DNA from: Bacteroidota bacterium
GTDB lineage: Bacteria; Bacteroidota; Bacteroidia; B-17B0; Aurantibacillaceae
DNA length: 62,758 bases
Direction: 5' to 3'
Assembly (NCBI GenBank): GCA_025362395.1
Contig: JANYGK010000079.1
Span: 1-62,758 of the forward strand
Position 1 is the stretch's first letter; each line of letters starts with the position of its first letter. Below are positions 45,899 to 55,845 of the stretch, in pieces. The notes below the pieces were generated by a model. The model was not told the DNA's origin. It ran no database searches and saw only the letters and a list, made by a program, of their open reading frames with translations. The position numbers were made by a program, and so were the translations under genes.

Positions 45899-47776
45899 AT
45901 GTGCGGAATCATTACATATTATAATAAAAAAGGACTTTCTAAAGAAAATTTAAAAATTGCGCTTGCCTCGTTATCTGCCATAAAACATAGAGGTGTTGAC
46001 GGCGAAGGCGTAATTTTAATTAATACAAAAACCGGTAAGTCCCAATTATTAAATACTAAAGATACGCCCGCTGATGTAGCAACAGATACGAGCTTTGAAG
46101 ATTACCGTGATTTTTCGGCGGATTTAGTTTTGGCGCATAGGCGTTTAAGCATTATCGATTTATCATCTAACAGCTTTCAGCCAATGAAAGACGCAGGAGC
46201 TAACGTTATTATTTTTAACGGTGAAATTTATAACTACATTGAGATAAAACAAGAGTTACAAAGTGCCGGATATACATTTAAAACATCGGGTGATACAGAA
46301 GTAATTCTTGCAGCGTACGATGCTTATGGTGAAACTTGTTTTTCTAAATTTAATGGTATGTGGGCTATCATTATTTGGGATAACAAAAATAAAAAGTTAG
46401 TTGTAAGCAATGATCGCTTCGGCATTAAGCAACTTTACAATTACGCCAATGAAGAAGAGCTGATGTTTGCATCTGAAGTAAAAGCATTTTATCCTCTAAA
46501 AAAATCTATCGAAAAAATAAATTATCAAACTATTAATGCATTCTTGGATTCAGGAGTTTTAGATACAAATAACGCAACATTTTTTTCTGATATTAATAGG
46601 TTTCCTAAAGCACATATTCAAACAATTAGTCTTTCTAGTAATACAAAAATAAGTTTTCAATATTGGAAAGGATCTGATGCTGTAGATAACTCTTATACAG
46701 AAAAGCGTGTAGTGGAAGAGTTCAATTATTTAATTACAGATGCCGTTAAGCTGCGATTAAGGGCAGATGTAGAGTGTGGAATTGCTCTCTCAGGCGGATT
46801 AGATTCCAGCTTGATATGTTACTACGCTCATGATCTCTTAAATAAAAATAACAGCAAGATCAATATAAAAAGTTTCTCAGTTATTTTTCCGGATCAAGCA
46901 GGAGATGAATCTTATTTTTCTAAATATATTGTTGATGACCTTAACCTCGATGGTAAATTTGTAAATCCGTTTAAAGAATTCAGCTTTACAGATTTAGAAA
47001 CGCTTACCTACCATTTGGACTATCCCTTACAAACAACATCTTTTTATGCAGGTTGGAGCTTGATGAGATTAGTTTCAGAAAATAAATTGAAAGTATTATT
47101 GGAAGGTCAGGGAGCTGATGAATTATTTGGAGGCTACAGCCATCATTTTTATAAGTATTGCCGGGAGCTTATTTTAAGAGGAAAAATTGTAACCTATTTT
47201 TCAGAAGTAAATGCTTATGCCGGGTATAAAAATAAATCTGCTTCCGAAATCCACAAAATAGTAATTAATGATGTTAAATTATTAGTGAAAATTAAGGCAG
47301 GTATTACGAAGCAAGGATTTAAAAAAGAGTATTTTAAATTAGCAACAGGCATGCTGGATGATTTTGATAGTATAATGTTGCCGGGCATGCTCAGAGCGGA
47401 TGATAGAAGCTCCATGGCTTTTGGTGTAGAAACACGTCTTCCGTTTATGGATTACCGTGTAGTTGAATTTGCCAAAAAGCTACCCGCTCATTTTAAAATT
47501 AACAGTGGTTGGCAAAAAGATATTATGAGAAAAGCAGCGAAAATAATGCCTGATGAAATAAGATATAGAAAAGACAAAAAAGGGTTTACTACGCCCCAGG
47601 AAGACTGGATGAAAATATATAAAAACGATTTTGAAGATTATACAAAACAAAATTTAGAAAACGTAAATTTAAATTTTGAGGAATTGAAAATGTCTGCAAG
47701 TCATGATTCAAACAAATTGTTTAGAGTATACGCATTGGCTATTTGGTTTAATGTATTAAAAAAACATACAAATTAG
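45899..47776 (+). CDS. Asparagine-synthase-like glutamine amidotransferase, copy 3
   Basis: The 625-residue protein has Cys2 (MCGIITYYN), LAHRRLSIIDL, FNGEIYN and GDTEV in the glutaminase domain and ALSGGLDSSLI, EGQGADELFGGYSHHFY in the ATP-binding domain. Residues about 50-80 form an insert (KTGKSQLLNTKDTPADVATD) not present in copies 1 and 2. The full active-site set predicts a working amidotransferase. It follows the methyltransferase and precedes an aminotransferase, so its acceptor is probably a sugar carboxylate distinct from those of the other copies. Confidence 0.87.
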   Translation: MCGIITYYNKKGLSKENLKIALASLSAIKHRGVDGEGVILINTKTGKSQLLNTKDTPADVATDTSFEDYRDFSADLVLAHRRLSIIDLSSNSFQPMKDAGANVIIFNGEIYNYIEIKQELQSAGYTFKTSGDTEVILAAYDAYGETCFSKFNGMWAIIIWDNKNKKLVVSNDRFGIKQLYNYANEEELMFASEVKAFYPLKKSIEKINYQTINAFLDSGVLDTNNATFFSDINRFPKAHIQTISLSSNTKISFQYWKGSDAVDNSYTEKRVVEEFNYLITDAVKLRLRADVECGIALSGGLDSSLICYYAHDLLNKNNSKINIKSFSVIFPDQAGDESYFSKYIVDDLNLDGKFVNPFKEFSFTDLETLTYHLDYPLQTTSFYAGWSLMRLVSENKLKVLLEGQGADELFGGYSHHFYKYCRELILRGKIVTYFSEVNAYAGYKNKSASEIHKIVINDVKLLVKIKAGITKQGFKKEYFKLATGMLDDFDSIMLPGMLRADDRSSMAFGVETRLPFMDYRVVEFAKKLPAHFKINSGWQKDIMRKAAKIMPDEIRYRKDKKGFTTPQEDWMKIYKNDFEDYTKQNLENVNLNFEELKMSASHDSNKLFRVYALAIWFNVLKKHTN

Positions 47777-47781
47777 CGCGT

Positions 47782-48924
47782 TTGATTAATTCTATCCCCT
47801 TCAATAAGCCTCATATTACAGGTAAGGAAACCGACTATATTGCTGAGGTTATTCGCTCAGGAAAAATATCGGGCGATGGACCGTATACGAAAAAATGCAA
47901 TCTTTTTTTTGAAAAAAAGTACGAAATAAAAAAAACACTTTTAACACCTTCTTGTACGGCAGCTTTAGAAATGGCTGCCATTTTATTAAATATAAAAGAA
48001 GGTGACGAAGTAATTGTTCCTGCTTATACATTTGTTTCAACTGTAAATGCATTTGTTTTGCGGGGAGCAAAAATTATTTTCGCGGATAGTAATTTACTAA
48101 ACCCTAATATTGACACTGACAGTATTGAATCTTTGATTACTGCTAAAACTAAAGCTATTGTTCCTGTGCATTATGCGGGAATAGCCTGCGACATGGATAA
48201 ACTGATGGTATTAGCAGTAAAACATAATATAGATATAGTAGAAGATGCGGCTCAGTCAATAGAAAGTTATTATAAGAACAGAGCGTTAGGCTCAATAGGT
48301 CAGTTGGGAGCATTTTCTTTTCACGACACAAAGAATATTATTTCAGGTGAAGGCGGGTTGCTTTCCATTAACGATAACCGGTTTATTGACAGAGCAGAGA
48401 TCGTAAGAGAAAAAGGAACTAACAGAACCTCATTTTCAAGAGGCGAAGTCGATAAATATGAATGGATAGATATTGGTTCATCATTTTTGCCATCTGAAGT
48501 TACCGCTGCGTTTTTATATGCGCAATTAGAGAATCTGGATATGATTCAGCTCAAGCGAAAAAAATTATGGGACGCTTATCATGCAAACTTAGAATCTTTA
48601 CATAAAAACGGAATGCTCGAAAGACCTTATATACCTGATTTTGCTACCAACAACGGGTATATGTACTATATACTGTTAAAGTCACCGAAAGAAAGGACTA
48701 AATTGATACATCATTTAAGAAATAAAAACATTAGTTCGGTATTTCATTTTTTATCATTACATAAAAGTCCGTACTTCAAAGATAAATACCAAGGTGCTGA
48801 ACTTAAAAATTCAGACAGGTATACAGATTGTTTATTGAGACTGCCAATGTATTATGATTTAGGTGTTAATGAAATAGAATTTATATGTAATGAGATAAAC
48901 ATTTTTTTTAGTACCGGAACCTAA
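47782..48924 (+). CDS. dTDP-4-amino-4,6-dideoxy-sugar transaminase (WecE/RffA-like)
   Basis: This 380-residue DegT-family PLP enzyme starts at TTG five bases after the previous stop; INSIPFNKPHITGKETDYIA is the WecE N-terminus. Other motifs are TPSCTAALEMAAILLNI, IVEDAAQSIESYYKNRALGS and the PLP lysine in FSFHDTKNIISGEGG, which is characteristic of WecE. WecE makes dTDP-4-amino-4,6-dideoxygalactose from the 4-keto sugar. RmlA/RmlB are not in the window and would be needed from elsewhere. It overlaps the following acyltransferase by one base, a likely acylation partner. Confidence 0.87.
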   Translation: MINSIPFNKPHITGKETDYIAEVIRSGKISGDGPYTKKCNLFFEKKYEIKKTLLTPSCTAALEMAAILLNIKEGDEVIVPAYTFVSTVNAFVLRGAKIIFADSNLLNPNIDTDSIESLITAKTKAIVPVHYAGIACDMDKLMVLAVKHNIDIVEDAAQSIESYYKNRALGSIGQLGAFSFHDTKNIISGEGGLLSINDNRFIDRAEIVREKGTNRTSFSRGEVDKYEWIDIGSSFLPSEVTAAFLYAQLENLDMIQLKRKKLWDAYHANLESLHKNGMLERPYIPDFATNNGYMYYILLKSPKERTKLIHHLRNKNISSVFHFLSLHKSPYFKDKYQGAELKNSDRYTDCLLRLPMYYDLGVNEIEFICNEINIFFSTGT

Positions 48925-49988
48925 TGAAATTTAACGTTACAGATAATAGGAATTTTGGATTAGATTTGATAAGAGCGCTATCCATAACATTAGTTTTACT
49001 GTCGCATACATTTATATTTAATACTGTTGAATTAGGAGTTTGGGGAGTAGAAGTTTTTTTTGTATTAAGCGGATTTTTGATAGGTCAGATTTTAATAAGA
49101 GATTTTCAAAACGGAATATCATTATCCGGAATTTTAAATTTTTGGAAAAGAAGATGGTATAGAACACTACCGCTCTATTATGCAGTTATCTTAATTAAAT
49201 TTATTTTCTTCGACTCTTCGTTAGGCTGGAAAATAATAGTATATATATTTTTTCTGCAAAATAACTTTGTAGGTATTGGTTTCTTTGGCGTTTCATGGAG
49301 TTTGGTTATTGAAGAGTGGTTTTACTTATTGTTGCCTATCGGGTTTATTATTCTATTCAGAAAAGGATTTTCCAAACAAACATTTTTGTACTCGATAATT
49401 GCAATGATCGTCGGCTTTATAGCATTAAGAACAGCTTGGGTAATCCATTCAAACAGGCCATTTGATGGGATTAGGCCTAATTTTATATTCCGTTTCGATT
49501 CTCTTTTAATCGGCGTTTTTTTAGCTCATCTTAAAATCCACTACAATTACATATACTTTAAACTAAGTAGTATCAAATGGTTTTTATTAGGTGTTTTATT
49601 AATGGTTTTCCTGATCTTTAACTTGGGCAAAACTCATGTGGCAGGCGTTTCCAGAGCCGATTCGTATGTTTTTTACAGAACACTTTGGTTTGCCTTGTTT
49701 AGTTTCTCTGTATTTTTGGTGATACCGTTTTTTGAAAATAGTGTCACAATAAAAAAAATCTCTACCGTTAAGCCTTTATTTTTAATCTTTACATGGACCA
49801 GCATCCTCACCTATTCTATGTACCTGATTCACATGTTCGTTTTTCAAATTCCGTTTGGTACAGAAAATAATTTAATTAGTATTTTCGGACATTTTATTTT
49901 ACTCTACGCCTTTTCGTATGTAATATTCAGGTTCTATGAGCATCCTATGATGACCTTGAGGGATAAAAAGATCTTCAATAGGCGATAA
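48924..49988 (+). CDS. Acyltransferase-3 family membrane protein, cluster copy
   Basis: The 354-residue protein has about ten membrane helices and the acyltransferase-3 (OafA/WecH) motifs: NFGLDLIRALSITLVLLSHT with the catalytic-type His, WGVEVFFVLSGFLIGQIL, and WSLVIEEWFYLLLPIGF. Such proteins O-acetylate surface glycans across the membrane. It is the last gene of the cluster and ends 10 bp before the bidirectional terminator. Overlap with the WecE-like gene hints that the 4-amino or hydroxyl group of that sugar is acylated. Confidence 0.9.
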   Translation: MKFNVTDNRNFGLDLIRALSITLVLLSHTFIFNTVELGVWGVEVFFVLSGFLIGQILIRDFQNGISLSGILNFWKRRWYRTLPLYYAVILIKFIFFDSSLGWKIIVYIFFLQNNFVGIGFFGVSWSLVIEEWFYLLLPIGFIILFRKGFSKQTFLYSIIAMIVGFIALRTAWVIHSNRPFDGIRPNFIFRFDSLLIGVFLAHLKIHYNYIYFKLSSIKWFLLGVLLMVFLIFNLGKTHVAGVSRADSYVFYRTLWFALFSFSVFLVIPFFENSVTIKKISTVKPLFLIFTWTSILTYSMYLIHMFVFQIPFGTENNLISIFGHFILLYAFSYVIFRFYEHPMMTLRDKKIFNRR

Positions 49989-49997
49989 CAGGTAATT

Positions 49998-50034
49998 AAA
50001 AAAGCCCTTAATTCAACGAATTAAGGGCTTTTTT
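49998..50034. terminator. Bidirectional intrinsic terminator closing the polysaccharide cluster
   Basis: Perfect 16-bp arms (49998-50013 with 50019-50034), core agcccttaatt / aattaagggct, 5-nt loop, with six A before and six T after. It serves the 39.7 kb plus-strand cluster and the converging minus-strand acyltransferase. Confidence 0.95.
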
Positions 50035-50048
50035 AATGCTATAAAATC

Positions 50049-51191
50049 TCAATTACCTGATTTAATGGGTGAGTATTTTGATTTCTTTTTAATAAAGATA
50101 TTTTCGAAAAAGTAAAAAGATAAAGCTGATATTATAACAGTTAAGCTTATTACAGTTAGATATATAATAACATTAAGCCAAATTTCATTCATACTGCTTT
50201 TAAGCGGACGGTATAAATACAGAATGATAGGAATTAAAAGGAAATGGTACATATACAATCCGTAAGAAATCTTACCTAAAAAGTTGAAGTATTTATTTTC
50301 AAGGTTTAAAAAAACATGTGTGTTTTTAGTAACATTAAGAATAATGATCAGGAATATTCCCGAGTAAATAATATGAATGCCATCCTGTATAGAATCAGGA
50401 GTAAAGAAAATTAAGAGTGGAATAAACAGAAGAGAAAGATTCAGTGTATACTTGTTATAAATAATAGTTAAAATAGTGTCTTTTTTATAAAATAATAAGC
50501 AGGCTCCGATTCCTCCTAACGCCATACATTCAAATTTAGACATAGCCACCACAAGCTTTAAAGCAATATACCAATTAGTAGAACCATAAAATTTACCCAA
50601 TATTAAAACGAACACTTTTAAAAGAAACAGTCCAATGATCAGGTATATTAATGTTTTAATGTAATTTTTAGTTTTTAAGATCAGCCAAGGCCAAAATAAA
50701 TAAAATTGTTCCTCAACGCCTATCGACCACAATTGGCCTATGTGAGGCACTGCGGTAAATAAGGCAAATGCAACATTCGGTAAAATGAGGATATAAAGAA
50801 TAAGATCAGCCTTATAATGCGCCATAAAATTATCCTGTAAATAAGGTATTTGAATTTCTTTAAAATGGGGAAGAATAAAAAAACCTAAGATCAGGACTAA
50901 GTAATACAAAGGCCAAATCCTTAATATTCGCCTGATATAAAATTCTTTTATTTTTATAGTGTTGAATTTTTGCTTTTCTGTCAGCAATAAAAACGTAATA
51001 AGAAAACCGCTCAAGACAAAGAAAAAATACACACCTAAGCCGCCAAGGTTAAAGATGACAGGATTTTTCCAATAACTTTTATATCCGAAAGAACCTTTTA
51101 ATAGTTCAATGTGTGTAATAATAACAGCAAGAGCCGCAAAAAAACGCAACCCGTTTATTCCCGGAAAAAATATTTTTTCTTCTTTAACCAT
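50049..51191 (-). CDS. Acyltransferase-3 family membrane protein, convergent copy
   Basis: The 380-residue polytopic protein carries acyltransferase-3 motifs: GINGLRFFAALAVIITHIEL with the catalytic-type His, GLGVYFFFVLSGFLITFLLL, and WSIGVEEQFYLFWPWLIL. It probably O-acetylates an exported glycan. It belongs to the same superfamily as the gene it converges on but the two sequences are well diverged, so they are not a recent duplication. It may be a cluster-associated modification gene under separate control; its start is 75 bp downstream of the purF-like gene end on the same strand. Confidence 0.9.
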   Translation of the reverse strand: MVKEEKIFFPGINGLRFFAALAVIITHIELLKGSFGYKSYWKNPVIFNLGGLGVYFFFVLSGFLITFLLLTEKQKFNTIKIKEFYIRRILRIWPLYYLVLILGFFILPHFKEIQIPYLQDNFMAHYKADLILYILILPNVAFALFTAVPHIGQLWSIGVEEQFYLFWPWLILKTKNYIKTLIYLIIGLFLLKVFVLILGKFYGSTNWYIALKLVVAMSKFECMALGGIGACLLFYKKDTILTIIYNKYTLNLSLLFIPLLIFFTPDSIQDGIHIIYSGIFLIIILNVTKNTHVFLNLENKYFNFLGKISYGLYMYHFLLIPIILYLYRPLKSSMNEIWLNVIIYLTVISLTVIISALSFYFFENIFIKKKSKYSPIKSGN

Positions 51192-51266
51192 TATCCGTTG
51201 CTATGATCCTGAATATTACATCCGGGGATAGGTTGTAAAAATATACAATTTTTGCAATTGGATGCA

Positions 51267-53168
51267 TTAATAAGCCCTTTCGTTGTTGCCTTCCATATAA
51301 TTTACAAATGATTTATTGGAAACCCTTGTACCGCCGGGAGTAGGGTAATTGCCTGTAAAGTACCAATCACCAAGGTTATTAGGGCACGACTGATGTAATC
51401 CTTCAATAGTTTGGTAAATAATTTTAAGTTCTGCTTTTAAATCGACAGGCTTAATAAGCTCTGCAATTTTTTGTGAGATCTCCTCATTAGTAAAAGTGCG
51501 GTAAATTTCCTGTACTACATTTATTTGTTCTTCTTTTGGCTTAAGCAATTCAGCTTTTGCTTTTTCATATAAATTATTTAAAAGCCCTTCTTTACCGGTC
51601 TCTTTAATTAAAGAAATAGCCGCGTCAAACGCTACAAACTTTCCTATCACCGCCATATCAATACCGTAACAATCAGGGTAGCGAATTTGAGGCGCGGATG
51701 AAATAATAATAATTTTTTTAGGACTTAACCTGTCCAGCATCCTTAAAATACTTTGCTTTAACGTGGTTCCCCTAACAATACTGTCATCTAATATTACAAG
51801 CGTATCAATGTCTTTTTTTACGGTTTCATAAGTAATATCATATACTAAGTTTACTAAGCTGTCCCTGCTTTCATCATCTGTAATAAAAGTGCGTTGTTTG
51901 GCATCTTTTAAAATTACTTTATGAATGCGCGGGTGGCTTGCTAAAATTTTACTTAAGGCAGGTTCCGAAACGTTAGCTCCCAACTTTAAAATTTCAGTTG
52001 CTTTAATTTTATTAACGTGTTCGTCAATTCCTTCTACAAGGCCGCCAAAAGCAACCTCTGCAGTGTTGGGAATATAACTGAAAACCGTATTATCCAAATC
52101 GTAGTCAATAGCCTTTAAAACCTGCGGCACTAAGTAACGGCCTAATTGCTGGCGTTCTTTATAGATATCGGCATCATTGCCCCTGCTAAAATAAATGCGT
52201 TCAAAGGAGCATGCTTTTTTCTCTAAAGGTTCAATAATTTGCTCCTCCGTAAAAGTACCGTCTTTTTTAATAATGGCTGCATGTCCGGGTTTCAGTTCTT
52301 TAACATCCGAAATATTTACATTGAAAACCGTTTGTATCACGGGCCTTTCACTGGCTACAACCAACACTTCATCATCTTTATAAAAATAGGCAGGTCGTAT
52401 ACCGTTAGGATCTCTCAACACAAAGGCATCACCGTGCCCCATCATGCCCGCCATTACGTAGCCACCGTCCCAACGTTTGCTGCTCTCAGTAAGTATAGAA
52501 GTAACATCAATATTTTTTTGAATTTCTTTTGAAATTTCAAAATTATTCATCCCCTTCTCTTTGAATAATTTAAATAAACGATCATTCTCTTTATCTAAAA
52601 AATGACCTATTTTTTCCATCACTGTAACGGTATCTGCTTTTACAGTAGGATGTTGCCCTAATTCAATTAAGTGCCCGAGAAGCTCGTCAACATTGGTTAA
52701 ATTAAAATTCCCGGCTACTAATAAATTGCGCGCCATCCAGTTATTTTGTCTTCTGAACGGGTGGCAGCTTTGTATATTATTGCCTCCGTAAGTGCCGTAA
52801 CGTAAATGCCCTAAGATCAACTCTCCCATAAACGGAATGTTTTTCTTTTGCCATTCTATATCATTGTATGCTTCCGGATTTTTTTGCTTGGCATTGATAT
52901 ATAAGTCGTTTACTTTCGAAAATATATCCTGTGTAGCTTTCGGTTCAATGGAGCGTAGCCTGTCAATATAAGTTGTTCCCGCCTCAACATCAAGCTTAAC
53001 GGTGGCAATACCGGCGCCATCCTGTCCGCGGTTTATCATTTTGTCCATCAGCTGGTACATTTTATGTAAACCATACCTGCTGCTGCCGTATTTTTCTTTG
53101 TAAAAGCTTAAAGGCTTAAGTAGTCGGATCAACGCTACACCACACTCGTGTTCAATTTTATCGCTCAT
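51267..53168 (-). CDS. purF: Amidophosphoribosyltransferase (PurF-like, long form)
   Basis: The 633-residue protein has an N-terminal class II glutaminase domain with Cys9 (EHECGVALI), RGQDGAGIA and GHLRYGTYGGNN, and a phosphoribosyltransferase domain with the PRPP loop LVILDDSIVRGTTLKQS. It makes 5-phosphoribosylamine from PRPP and glutamine, the first step of purine synthesis. At 633 residues it is longer than the usual 470-510, with extra sequence in the glutaminase domain and at the C-terminus, as in a Bacteroidota-type form. A short leader before Cys9 suggests N-terminal processing. Divergent from pbpC. Confidence 0.9.
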   Translation of the reverse strand: MSDKIEHECGVALIRLLKPLSFYKEKYGSSRYGLHKMYQLMDKMINRGQDGAGIATVKLDVEAGTTYIDRLRSIEPKATQDIFSKVNDLYINAKQKNPEAYNDIEWQKKNIPFMGELILGHLRYGTYGGNNIQSCHPFRRQNNWMARNLLVAGNFNLTNVDELLGHLIELGQHPTVKADTVTVMEKIGHFLDKENDRLFKLFKEKGMNNFEISKEIQKNIDVTSILTESSKRWDGGYVMAGMMGHGDAFVLRDPNGIRPAYFYKDDEVLVVASERPVIQTVFNVNISDVKELKPGHAAIIKKDGTFTEEQIIEPLEKKACSFERIYFSRGNDADIYKERQQLGRYLVPQVLKAIDYDLDNTVFSYIPNTAEVAFGGLVEGIDEHVNKIKATEILKLGANVSEPALSKILASHPRIHKVILKDAKQRTFITDDESRDSLVNLVYDITYETVKKDIDTLVILDDSIVRGTTLKQSILRMLDRLSPKKIIIISSAPQIRYPDCYGIDMAVIGKFVAFDAAISLIKETGKEGLLNNLYEKAKAELLKPKEEQINVVQEIYRTFTNEEISQKIAELIKPVDLKAELKIIYQTIEGLHQSCPNNLGDWYFTGNYPTPGGTRVSNKSFVNYMEGNNERAY

Positions 53169-53281
53169 AATTTCAAAATGTAAATTTACTATTTAGTTAC
53201 GGTATTATAAGTATAAAACCGGCTTTTTAGACCTATATAACAATTGCGACGTCGTTATGATTAAATATCGGGTTTTTAACA

Positions 53282-53289
53282 TAAATTTG
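53282..53289 (+). promoter_or_regulatory. Candidate -7 box for pbpC
   Basis: TAAATTTG is a perfect match to TAnnTTTG and lies 35 bp before the TTG start of pbpC. I see no TTTG at the expected -33 distance, so it is a partial promoter match only. Confidence 0.35.
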
Positions 53290-53324
53290 ATGTGACCATT
53301 TAGTCCGTTATTAACCGGGTTCTC

Positions 53325-55694
53325 TTGTATTTCCTTAAACAACATAAAAAAAAAATAGGACTGCTCTGCATTGCTTTTGTAGCGGTAGTATGGTTTTTGT
53401 GTTGTCTGCCAAAACCATTATTTTCCGATTCATATTCAGTCATTCTAAATGATGATCAAAACAATTTGCTGTCAGCAAAAATTTCAACCGATGGCCAGTG
53501 GCGTTTTCCCGAATCAGAAACCCTGAACCCAAAATTTATAGCAAGTATACTGGCGTTTGAAGACCACTATTTTTTGCAACATCCCGGTATTAACCCGGGC
53601 TCTGTATGGCGTGCCGTTAAGCAAAACAGGAAAGCAGGAAAAATTGTAAGCGGCGGAAGCACTATTACCATGCAATTGGCGAGGCTTATCCGCAAAAATC
53701 AAAAACGAACGTACTTCGAAAAATTAATAGAATTAGCGATGGCCTTAAGATTAGAGTTAACATGGTCTAAACCGGAGATCCTTAAATTGTATGCTTCACA
53801 TGCACCATTCGGAACTAACGTAGTAGGAGTGGATGCCGCGGCATGGCGTTATTTCGGAAGAAGGCTCTCGCAATTGTCTTGGGCCGAATGCGCTACTTTG
53901 GCGGTATTACCTAATTCTCCGTCTATTATTTACCCGGGAAAAAATAAAGAAAGGCTTAAGCAAAAACGCAATAAATTATTATATAAATTGGTTACCCTTA
54001 AATTCATTGACCGGGAAACGTATGAGCTTGCTATTCGCGAACCCTTGCCGGAGAAGCCTTTCCCTTTACCTAATAAAGCAAGGCATTTATTGAACCGCGC
54101 AGTAAATGACCATGCCGGTGAAAATAATTTCAGCACCACCTTAAATGCAGATATCCAAAACAGGCTATTAGAAATTTTGACAAAACACGGTTTACGTTTG
54201 AAACAAAATGAAGTGCATAACCTTTGCGCGCTGGTCATTGACATTCGTAAAAATGTAGTGGTGTCGTATATTGGTAATACGCCCATTAAAGATAAAGAGC
54301 CTCACGGGGAAGATGTGGATGTGATTACGTCTAACCGAAGCACAGGAAGCCTCCTGAAACCATATTTGTATGGCTTTATGCTGAATGACGGGCAATTGAT
54401 GCCAAGTATGTTGGTGCCTGATATACCTACACAAATTGCAGGATATGTCCCTCAAAATTTTGATTTTACGTATGACGGCGCCGTACCTGCTAAGCAAGCC
54501 TTAGCAAGGAGTTTGAATATTCCGGCAGTTAAGTTATTGCAGCAATATACCATTGAAAAGTTCCTGGACCGCTTGCAACAAATAGGCTTAACCTCCATAA
54601 ACCGTTCAGCCGATAACTATGGCTTGTCATTAATACTTGGCGGCGGTGAATCTAAACTATGGGATATGTGCTCCGCTTATGCAAGCATGGCAAGGGTATT
54701 AAAACGATATAACGTTTCAGGAACTTACTCTGATGCAGACTGGGAGAAACCTCACTATTTAAATGTTGATCATCCTATAAAATCCGAAAACATCAATTCG
54801 CAATCCGATCCTGTCATATCGGCTTCCTCTGTATGGCTTACTTTTGAAGCTATGGCAGAAGTAGGTAGGCCCGATATTGATGCAAGCTGGCGACGTTTAG
54901 GGAATTCCCAAAAAATAGCCTGGAAAACAGGAACAAGCTTTGGCTTTAGAGATGGTTGGGCAATAGGTATTTCAAGCAACTACGTAGTGGGAATTTGGGT
55001 AGGGAATGCAGACGGAGAGGGGCGTCCGGGTCTTACAGGGATTTCTGCTGCTGCGCCTATTTTATTTGAAATTTTTGGGATGTTGCCAAATGCAGAATGG
55101 TTTAAAATGCCGGCAGCAGATATAAAACAGGTATTAGTATGCAAGCAAAGTGGTTGCCTGCCTTCTTCTTATTGCACTGAAACTAAAAAAGAATGGATTC
55201 CTAAAAAAAGCAATATTGCTACTGTTTGTACATATCATAAACCGATTCATACAGATGCAACCGGACAATATAGGGTGACTGATGCGTGCGTTTCTCCGTT
55301 GGATATGAAAACGGAATCATGGTTTGTGTTGCCGCCGACTTTGGAATATTATTATAAAATAAAAAATCCTACCTATAAAATATTACCGCCATATAAAAAC
55401 GGCTGTGAACCGGAAATTGAAAAATCAATGGAAATGATCTATCCGAAGCCGGGAACGGTGATCTATATACCTTATGAACTGAGCGGCGAACAAGGAAAAA
55501 CAGTATTTGAAATAGCACACCGCAATTCTTCTAATGTGGTGTTCTGGCATTTAGACGGAGTATTGATCGGTACAACAAAAGAGATCCATCAGTTGGGACT
55601 AAACCCTTCCAAAGGAAAGCATATACTCTCTATATCTGATAACACAGGCGAAACATTAACGATTCCTTTCGAAGTAGTAAGTGAGAAAAAATAA
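53325..55694 (+). CDS. pbpC: Penicillin-binding protein 1C
   Basis: The 789-residue protein starts at TTG and has an N-terminal membrane anchor (about 10-28). The GT51 transglycosylase domain shows ILAFEDHYFLQHPGINPGSV with catalytic Glu and GGSTITMQLARLIRK. The transpeptidase domain has the Ser motif GSLLKPYLYG and KTGTSFGFRDGWAIG, and the C-terminus (about 690-789) is a BiPBP_C domain. It polymerises and possibly crosslinks peptidoglycan in the periplasm. The alpha-2-macroglobulin gene that often accompanies pbpC is not adjacent. Confidence 0.94.
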   Translation: MYFLKQHKKKIGLLCIAFVAVVWFLCCLPKPLFSDSYSVILNDDQNNLLSAKISTDGQWRFPESETLNPKFIASILAFEDHYFLQHPGINPGSVWRAVKQNRKAGKIVSGGSTITMQLARLIRKNQKRTYFEKLIELAMALRLELTWSKPEILKLYASHAPFGTNVVGVDAAAWRYFGRRLSQLSWAECATLAVLPNSPSIIYPGKNKERLKQKRNKLLYKLVTLKFIDRETYELAIREPLPEKPFPLPNKARHLLNRAVNDHAGENNFSTTLNADIQNRLLEILTKHGLRLKQNEVHNLCALVIDIRKNVVVSYIGNTPIKDKEPHGEDVDVITSNRSTGSLLKPYLYGFMLNDGQLMPSMLVPDIPTQIAGYVPQNFDFTYDGAVPAKQALARSLNIPAVKLLQQYTIEKFLDRLQQIGLTSINRSADNYGLSLILGGGESKLWDMCSAYASMARVLKRYNVSGTYSDADWEKPHYLNVDHPIKSENINSQSDPVISASSVWLTFEAMAEVGRPDIDASWRRLGNSQKIAWKTGTSFGFRDGWAIGISSNYVVGIWVGNADGEGRPGLTGISAAAPILFEIFGMLPNAEWFKMPAADIKQVLVCKQSGCLPSSYCTETKKEWIPKKSNIATVCTYHKPIHTDATGQYRVTDACVSPLDMKTESWFVLPPTLEYYYKIKNPTYKILPPYKNGCEPEIEKSMEMIYPKPGTVIYIPYELSGEQGKTVFEIAHRNSSNVVFWHLDGVLIGTTKEIHQLGLNPSKGKHILSISDNTGETLTIPFEVVSEKK

Positions 55695-55769
55695 AAAAGA
55701 TTTAAGATAAAAGATTTGGGACGTGAGAAACGTATCTCAAATCTTAGGTCTTACATCTTTAATCTTTTT
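55694..55769. repeat. Imperfect palindromic intergenic repeat, possible pbpC terminator
   Basis: Directly after the pbpC stop, arms beginning aaaaagatttaagat and ending atctttaatcttttt form a long imperfect inverted repeat. The centre holds tgaga / tctca around a 6-nt loop (about 55723-55738). Each arm repeats variants of aagattt. It ends in a T-run, so it may terminate pbpC; the internally repetitive make-up suggests a dispersed repeat element. Confidence 0.5.
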
Positions 55770-55833
55770 GAAAATGTTAATTCAATGTGTCTTTTTGTTG
55801 AAAACGTTTAAAGCCCGGAAAGTATTAGTTATT

Positions 55834-55841
55834 TATATTTG
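55834..55841 (+). promoter_or_regulatory. Candidate -7 box immediately before the MerR gene
   Basis: TATATTTG is a perfect TAnnTTTG box only four bases before the ATG at 55846. If used, transcription would begin at or within the first codon, giving a leaderless mRNA. No clear -33 element at 19 bp. Confidence 0.35.
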
Positions 55842-55845
55842 ATTA

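Noticed and set aside
51267-53168. PurF-like protein as another sugar amidotransferase of the cluster
   Set aside because: It has a complete PRPP-binding loop (LDDSIVRGTT) and glutaminase motifs of amidophosphoribosyltransferase and lies on the other strand beyond the terminator.
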